In this document: in pieces, positions 28,457-32,840 of the stretch
Numbering within the stretch: the first letter of the stretch is position 1
Layout of the letters: each line of letters starts with the position of its first letter
Source: Catenulispora rubra
GTDB taxonomy: Bacteria; Actinomycetota; Actinomycetes; Streptomycetales; Catenulisporaceae
Length of the DNA stretch: 32,840 nt
Assembly: GCF_015356825.1 (NCBI RefSeq)
Contig: NZ_JAACYW010000115.1
Location: 1-32,840 of the forward strand
Reading direction: 5' to 3'
Translations under genes and position numbers: made by a program
The notes under the pieces: model-generated
The model's database searches: none
Told to the model about the DNA's origin: nothing
The model's input: only the letters and a program-made list of their open reading frames with translations

Positions 28457-30955
28457 ATGCCGTTCTCCGTGCGGTGCTACATCTTCGGTTTGGTGGCGGT
28501 GGCCGTCTCGGTCATCGCCGCGTTGCCGTTGTCGAAGACCGACCCGGCGCTGCTGCTGGTGATGTGCGTCCTGGTGGTGGCCGCCGAGCGGCTGTCCCGC
28601 GTGCAGATCGGCGTCTCGGGCTGGACCATGTCGGTCTCGCTGGTCGTCACCCTGATCACGGTGCTGGTCCTGCCGCCTCCGGCCGCGGCCTTGGTCGGCC
28701 TGGTCAGCGCGGTGCCGATGCCCCGCCAGCCGAGCTGGACCTGGAACAAACAGATCGTCAACTCCGCGATGTCCAGCCTGGTCCCGGCCTCCGGCTCGGC
28801 GGTCTGCCACCTCGCCGGCGGGCACGCCCCGGGGCACTTCCTGAACTTCCCGGAGTTCCTGTGGCCCGCCGCCGTCGCGGTCACCACCTGCCTGGTGGTC
28901 AACGCCCTGGTCATCGCCGGCTACGTGGGACTGGCCACGCACACCCGCTTCGTGGACGCGCTGCGCGGCGACATCCGGCGCGCCACCATGCCGTACTACT
29001 CCTCGGGTGTGCTGTCGCTGATCTTCCTGTCGCTGTGGGACGACATCGGCTGGTACACCGCCCCGCTGGTGGTCGTCCCGATGTACATAGCGCACTGGAG
29101 CCTGTCGCAGTACGCGAAGGAGGGCGCGGCGCACGAGGGCACGATCGCCGCGCTGGTGCAGGCCGTGGAGATCAAGGACTCCTACACCCGCGGCCACAGC
29201 GAGCGCGTCGCCCGCGGCGCGGAGATGCTCGCCGAACAGCTGAAGATGCCGCAGGACCGCCTGGCGATGCTCCGCTTCGCCGGGCTTCTGCACGACATCG
29301 GCAAGCTCGGCGTCCCCACCCGGCTGCTCACCAGCACCGGCGGACTGACCGAGGAAGAGTTCAAGCTCATGTGCATGCACCCCAACCACGGGGTGGCGGT
29401 GCTGCGCGACATCCGGTTCCTCACCGAGGTCTACGAGGGCGTCCTGTACCACCACGAACGCCTCGACGGCCGCGGCTACCCGACCGGCAAGTCCGGTGAC
29501 GAGATCCCGGAGTTCGCCCGCATCATCGGCGTCGCCGACGCCTTCGACGCGATGACCTCCACCCGCTCCTACCGCGCGGCCCGCTCGGTCGAGCAGGCGG
29601 TGGCCGAACTGCGCCGCGGCGCCGGGACCCAGTTCGACCCGGCCCTGGTCCAGGCCTTCGAGGCCGCGCTCCAGCTCGCGGAACGCTCCGGCCGGCCCTG
29701 GCTGCCCACCGAACTGGTGCCCGCCGAGCCCCCGCAGGACGAGGCGACCGCCGCCGCGGCGACCGGCCCCTGGCCGCTCCCCAAGCGGGTGCCGGGCTTC
29801 TCCTTCGCCGACCACGACGACCCGTTCGTGCCGGTGGAGTGGTTCTCGGACTGGTACCCGAGCTGGCTGGAGCACGGCGGGGAGCCGGGCCCCGAGGACG
29901 GCACGCGGCCGGTGCCCGAGCTGCTGGGCGGGATACCGGGGCAGCGGGTGACCGAGCCGGAGCCGGAGCCGGCGCCGGAAGCCGGCGCGGAGAGCGCGGA
30001 CTTCGACGACGGCTGGTCGGAGCGGATGCACTCGGCGGTGGTGCGCGAGGCGGGGCCGGAGCCCGACGAGGGGTGGGCCTGGGACGGCGGGGCGGCCGAG
30101 GCGGCTCTGGCTGAGGGTGGCGTGGCGGAGCTTGCCGAGGTGGAGGCTGCGGACACCGATTCTGCAGCGGCTGGCGTTGAGGCAGCCGACGCCGAGGTGT
30201 CGCCGGATGACGAGCCAGGGCCGTCGGCCGATCCTGGTCCTCGCATCCCGGTCGAGCCTGAGAGTCCTGAGTCCCGGATCGCCGTTGAGTCCGAAGCCGA
30301 TCCTGAGCTTCCGATCCCGGTCGTGCCGCAGCCCGCAGCGGATCGCTCGGCCGTCCTTCAGCATCTTGCCGATCTTGCGGCGGCGTTCGGTTCTCATCCC
30401 GAGTCTGATGTCGACATCGAGACCGCGAACCCCGCCGAGCCCCGGCTCACCTCCGGAGCATTCACCCGCTGGCCGGTCGACCCCGGCCTGCGCGGCGACC
30501 CCCGCGGCTCGATGCGCGTGCGCGCCGGGACCCCGGGCGCCGACGCCGACCCGCGCGGGCCCGAGCCCGCGGCCGACTTCGACCTCCGCAAGCCGGTCGC
30601 CCCGTGCCACGGCGTGACCGGAGCCGTCACAGAACTCGTCGTCGAGCCGGCCGCCGAGGGCGACGAGACCGGTCCCGTCCATCCGCTCAAGACCGGCGAC
30701 CCCGAGGCCTGGACCCCGTCCCCCGAGCCGTGGACCGCGCCCGAGCCGCCGGCCGAGGCCTCGAAGGCCGCCGAGGCCGCCGAGGCCGCCGACTGCGCCG
30801 AGGCCGAGAGCCGCAACGGGTCCGCCGCCGGGCCGTCCTGGTTCCTGCGCGGCGCCGGCGGTTCGCCCCCGACCCTGCACTTCTTCGGGCACGGCGACGC
30901 CGCGTGGCCGCCGCGAGATCCCGACGCGAAGGACTCCGAGGAGTCCTCGGCATGA
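28457..30955 (+). CDS. Membrane HD-GYP domain protein with a long disordered acidic tail
   Basis: 832 aa. Seven or so hydrophobic segments in residues 5-215 form a MASE-like membrane sensor. The HD-GYP domain (about 225-410) is complete: GHSERV (His247), HDIGKLGVP (His279, Asp280, Lys283), MHPNHG, HHERLDGRGYP (332-342), and Asp361 in GVADAFDAMT. Such domains are metal phosphohydrolases, often acting on cyclic di-GMP; activity here is inferred. From about 415 to 832 the protein is Pro/Glu/Ala-rich and probably disordered. ATG 28457 is 6 nt after AGAGGA (28445-28450). The stop overlaps the next gene by four bases. Confidence 0.9.
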   Translation: MPFSVRCYIFGLVAVAVSVIAALPLSKTDPALLLVMCVLVVAAERLSRVQIGVSGWTMSVSLVVTLITVLVLPPPAAALVGLVSAVPMPRQPSWTWNKQIVNSAMSSLVPASGSAVCHLAGGHAPGHFLNFPEFLWPAAVAVTTCLVVNALVIAGYVGLATHTRFVDALRGDIRRATMPYYSSGVLSLIFLSLWDDIGWYTAPLVVVPMYIAHWSLSQYAKEGAAHEGTIAALVQAVEIKDSYTRGHSERVARGAEMLAEQLKMPQDRLAMLRFAGLLHDIGKLGVPTRLLTSTGGLTEEEFKLMCMHPNHGVAVLRDIRFLTEVYEGVLYHHERLDGRGYPTGKSGDEIPEFARIIGVADAFDAMTSTRSYRAARSVEQAVAELRRGAGTQFDPALVQAFEAALQLAERSGRPWLPTELVPAEPPQDEATAAAATGPWPLPKRVPGFSFADHDDPFVPVEWFSDWYPSWLEHGGEPGPEDGTRPVPELLGGIPGQRVTEPEPEPAPEAGAESADFDDGWSERMHSAVVREAGPEPDEGWAWDGGAAEAALAEGGVAELAEVEAADTDSAAAGVEAADAEVSPDDEPGPSADPGPRIPVEPESPESRIAVESEADPELPIPVVPQPAADRSAVLQHLADLAAAFGSHPESDVDIETANPAEPRLTSGAFTRWPVDPGLRGDPRGSMRVRAGTPGADADPRGPEPAADFDLRKPVAPCHGVTGAVTELVVEPAAEGDETGPVHPLKTGDPEAWTPSPEPWTAPEPPAEASKAAEAAEAADCAEAESRNGSAAGPSWFLRGAGGSPPTLHFFGHGDAAWPPRDPDAKDSEESSA
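30937..30951 (+). other. Hairpin hiding the RBS of the second HD gene
   Basis: GGACTCC (30931-30937) can pair with GGAGTCC (30940-30946), and CCGAGG with CCTCGG, both covering the GAGGAG SD just before ATG 30952. Translation of the upstream gene would open it, supporting coupled translation. Confidence 0.4.
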
Positions 30956-32289
30956 ACCACGCCAAGCCCCCGAGCCACCGGGCCTTCGAATCCGACAGCG
31001 ACGCGCAGACCGCGTGGGCGCAGAGCAATCCGCTGCTGCTGGTCCTGGCCAGCTTCGTGGCGTTCGCCGCGGTCGCCTCGTGCGCGGTGCACGGCTTCAG
31101 CCAGCCCGGCTACGCCCTGGCCTTCGGCGCGATCATCGCCGCCGGCGAGGCGTTCCGGGTCCGGCTGCCCGGCGGACGCGAGGCGGCCCCGCTCGGCGCG
31201 GCCACCGGCCTGGCCTACGCCGTGCTCACCGAGATCGGCCACCAGCCGGCGCTGCACAACGCGCCGCAGGCGGTCGCGGTGGCGGCGTTCGGATTCCTGG
31301 TCGGCTCCGTGCCGCACCTGGCCGTCCGGCGCCCGACCACCCTGGACTACACCGTCCGCCGGTTCCTGATGGTCGCCCTGACCGCGTGGCTGTTCCGCAT
31401 GTTCTACCTGCGCTGGGTGCTCGGTACCCGGCCCGACGACCCGATCTTGGCCAAGGCGGTCAGCGCCGACCAGGAGTACCTCACCCACCACCTGCAGAGC
31501 CTCGCGGTGGGCGCCGCGACCGCCGGGTTCCTGCTGCTGGCCATCGTCAGCGACGGCGTGGTCGGCTCGATCCTGCAGGCCGGCCAGCACCGGCGGCCGA
31601 TCCTGGCGGCGGCGCGCGACGAGCTGACCTTCACCACCCGCGTCGGGCTGGCCGTGGTGGCCACCGCCCTGCTGGTCACCCTGGCCTCGCGCACCATGTC
31701 CATCTGGGTCCTGCCGGCTCTGTGCCTGCCGCTGGCCTTCACCCAGCTGGCGCTGCGCCGTTTCGCGCGCATCAAGGAAGTGCACCTGGAGACGATCAGG
31801 GCGCTGTCGCGCATCACCGAGGTGGCCGGCCTGACCCAGCCCGGCCACGCCCGCCGGGTGGCCCGCACCTGCCTGCGCATCGGCCGCGAGCTCGGCCTGA
31901 GCGAGGCGCAGCTGCTGGACCTGGAGTACGCCTCCCTGATGCACGACATCGGGCAGCTCTCGGTCGCCGAGCCCGTGCACGGCGGCCGCACCGCCCCGCT
32001 GTCCCTGCTGCGCCAGCGCGAGCTGGCCCGGGCCGGCGCCGAGGTGATCCGCCGCGCCGGGGCGCTGGGCAACGCCGCCGAGATCGTGGAGCACCACCCG
32101 GACCCGTTCGGCGCCGCCGGCCCGCTGCCCAGCCGCATACTGCGGGTCGCCAACGACTACGACGACCTGGCCGGCGCCACACCGGAGGCGGCCGAGCGCA
32201 CCGAGGCGCTGCGCCACATCCGGCTCGGGCTGGCGGTGCACTACGACCCGACGGTCGTGGAGTCGCTGAGCAGGATGGTCGGGGAGTGA
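30952..32289 (+). CDS. Membrane HD-domain protein, degenerate HD-GYP paralogue
   Basis: 445 aa. TM segments span about residues 25-265. The soluble end (about 275-440) has the HD-GYP-like layout: GHARRV (His299), LMHDIGQLS (His331, Asp332), EHHPDPFG (381-388) and ANDYDDL. It lacks the Lys after HDIG (Gln335), the MHPNHG histidines and the DGxGYP segment, so it probably binds metal poorly or not at all. ATG 30952 overlaps the HD-GYP stop (ATGA). An active/degenerate pair in one operon suggests a heteromeric complex or a regulatory pseudoenzyme; this is inference. Confidence 0.87.
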   Translation: MNHAKPPSHRAFESDSDAQTAWAQSNPLLLVLASFVAFAAVASCAVHGFSQPGYALAFGAIIAAGEAFRVRLPGGREAAPLGAATGLAYAVLTEIGHQPALHNAPQAVAVAAFGFLVGSVPHLAVRRPTTLDYTVRRFLMVALTAWLFRMFYLRWVLGTRPDDPILAKAVSADQEYLTHHLQSLAVGAATAGFLLLAIVSDGVVGSILQAGQHRRPILAAARDELTFTTRVGLAVVATALLVTLASRTMSIWVLPALCLPLAFTQLALRRFARIKEVHLETIRALSRITEVAGLTQPGHARRVARTCLRIGRELGLSEAQLLDLEYASLMHDIGQLSVAEPVHGGRTAPLSLLRQRELARAGAEVIRRAGALGNAAEIVEHHPDPFGAAGPLPSRILRVANDYDDLAGATPEAAERTEALRHIRLGLAVHYDPTVVESLSRMVGE

Positions 32290-32379
32290 TTGGCGGCCCC
32301 TGCGCGGGCATGGAGCGGGTACGGCGTGATTGGATGCGCACGTACATCTTTAGCTTGTGACTGCGAGGGAGCATCGAAC

Positions 32380-32595
32380 GTGGCCGAGGAAGTCCGCGCC
32401 GAGATGGTGGCCAACGTGTGGAAGATCGTGGCGGCCGAGGGTGACGAGGTCGAGGACGGCGACACCCTCGTGATCCTCGAGTCCATGAAGATGGAGATCC
32501 CGGTCCTGGCCGAGGTCTCGGGCCAGGTGTCGCGCCTGGCGGTGGCCGAGGGCGACGTGGTGCAGGAAGGCGACCTCATCGCCGTGATCGGCTGA
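32380..32595 (+). CDS. Biotin/lipoyl-binding carrier protein, 71 aa
   Basis: 71 aa, the usual length of this stand-alone family. The biotinylation motif ESMKMEIPV carries the modified Lys near residue 42; the remainder is the flattened beta-barrel biotinyl domain with a C-terminal DVVQEGDLIAVIG. It resembles TB7.3 (Rv3221c), which lies beside sigH-rshA in M. tuberculosis, the same neighbourhood as here (sigR-rsrA upstream). Its partner carboxylase is not in the window. GTG 32380 follows GAGGGA by 9 nt; the upstream reading to 32290 has no family support. Confidence 0.93.
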   Translation: MAEEVRAEMVANVWKIVAAEGDEVEDGDTLVILESMKMEIPVLAEVSGQVSRLAVAEGDVVQEGDLIAVIG

Positions 32596-32611
32596 GGGTC
32601 CTGACAGCCCG

Positions 32612-32644
32612 GAGCACCGTTCTGCGTGGAACGGTGCTCTTTGT
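32612..32644. terminator. Terminator between the carrier protein and the BsaP-like gene
   Basis: An 11-bp perfect stem (32612-32622 with 32629-32639) with a 6-nt loop, then TTTGT. It lies between convergent stops and may serve both. Confidence 0.8.
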
Positions 32645-32823
32645 CAGCTGGTGACGGTCCCGTGCTCGACGCAGCGCGCCGACCACCCCGTGGGCACGAC
32701 CTGCACCACCATCCGGCGGCGGCAGTGTCCGCAGTAGCGCGGCGGCTCCAGCTCCGCCCGCGCGGCGCACCTCTCGTGCCCGGCGGCCGCCGTCGGCTCG
32801 CCGCACTGCCCGCAGAAATCCAT
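32644..32823 (-). CDS. bsaP: BsaP-like small zinc-ribbon protein (biotin synthase auxiliary)
   Basis: 59 aa, on the minus strand. CGQCGE (Cys4, Cys7), Cys19, then ELEPPRYCGHCRRRMVVQV (Cys31, Cys34) and GWSARCVEHG (Cys51, His54). The segment EPPRYC..C.RRM.VQV.P.GW.ARC..HG is the hallmark of BsaP-type proteins that support biotin synthase (BioB) in mycobacteria. It is short and easy to miss. No good SD lies before ATG 32823, but only 17 bp remain to the window edge. If the call is right, bioB should lie just beyond the right edge on the same strand. It converges on a biotin carrier protein. Confidence 0.78.
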   Translation of the reverse strand: MDFCGQCGEPTAAAGHERCAARAELEPPRYCGHCRRRMVVQVVPTGWSARCVEHGTVTS

Positions 32824-32840
32824 GCAGGCAAAGTAACACC

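Overview
The window is high-GC DNA with actinobacterial gene content: a SigR/RsrA-type sigma factor pair, an AdaA-AlkA fusion next to ogt, a one-pass Pkn-type kinase, a BsaP-like small protein, and several -10 boxes lying directly in front of start codons. The nearest family matches I recognise are from Streptomyces-like genera. The altered synteny (sigR next to ribF, a split nusA-ylxR operon) argues for a non-Streptomyces filamentous actinomycete. Genus is inference.

Layout. 1-5.7 kb: a DUF6758-like zinc-ribbon protein, then dxr, an M50 site-2 protease and ispG, which is the usual actinobacterial MEP-isoprenoid block, followed by a GNAT protein. 5.8-7.1 kb: a two-TM protein with a PLD-like sensor domain of unknown role. 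7.15-9.4 kb (minus): ogt and an AdaA-AraC-AlkA fusion (alkylation repair). 9.5-10.5 kb (minus): an unknown protein. 10.7-14.2 kb: proS and a Ser/Thr kinase. 14.2-15.15 kb (minus): a DUF4439 protein and a lipoprotein. 15.3-16.8 kb: rimP-nusA, closed by a 34-bp perfect palindrome. 16.9-20.0 kb: five accessory genes (a GlcG/HbpS protein with a divergent MmyB-type regulator, and an ArsR-SRPBCC-reductase operon) that separate nusA from ylxR-infB. 20.06-26.9 kb: ylxR, infB, ylxP, rbfA, truB, ribF (translation and ribosome maturation, flavin synthesis). 26.9-28.1 kb: sigR-rsrA behind an exact SigR-type promoter. 28.1-28.46 kb: a non-coding stretch with two terminators and strong hairpins. 28.46-32.3 kb: two overlapping membrane HD-domain genes, the first with a full HD-GYP motif and the second degenerate. 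32.4-32.8 kb: a 71-aa biotinyl carrier protein and, convergent to it, a 59-aa BsaP-like protein.

How the parts work together. The housekeeping genes form the nusA/infB translation block and the MEP pathway. SigR and RsrA form a thiol-redox switch that probably controls its own transcription. The 17-20 kb block looks like two self-contained regulator-plus-target cassettes, each with a readable operator candidate. The less explained items are the paired active/degenerate HD proteins behind a structured leader, the 79-nt hairpin after infB, the 122-nt nested inverted repeat at 18.4 kb, and the low-complexity insert inside the AlkA catalytic domain.
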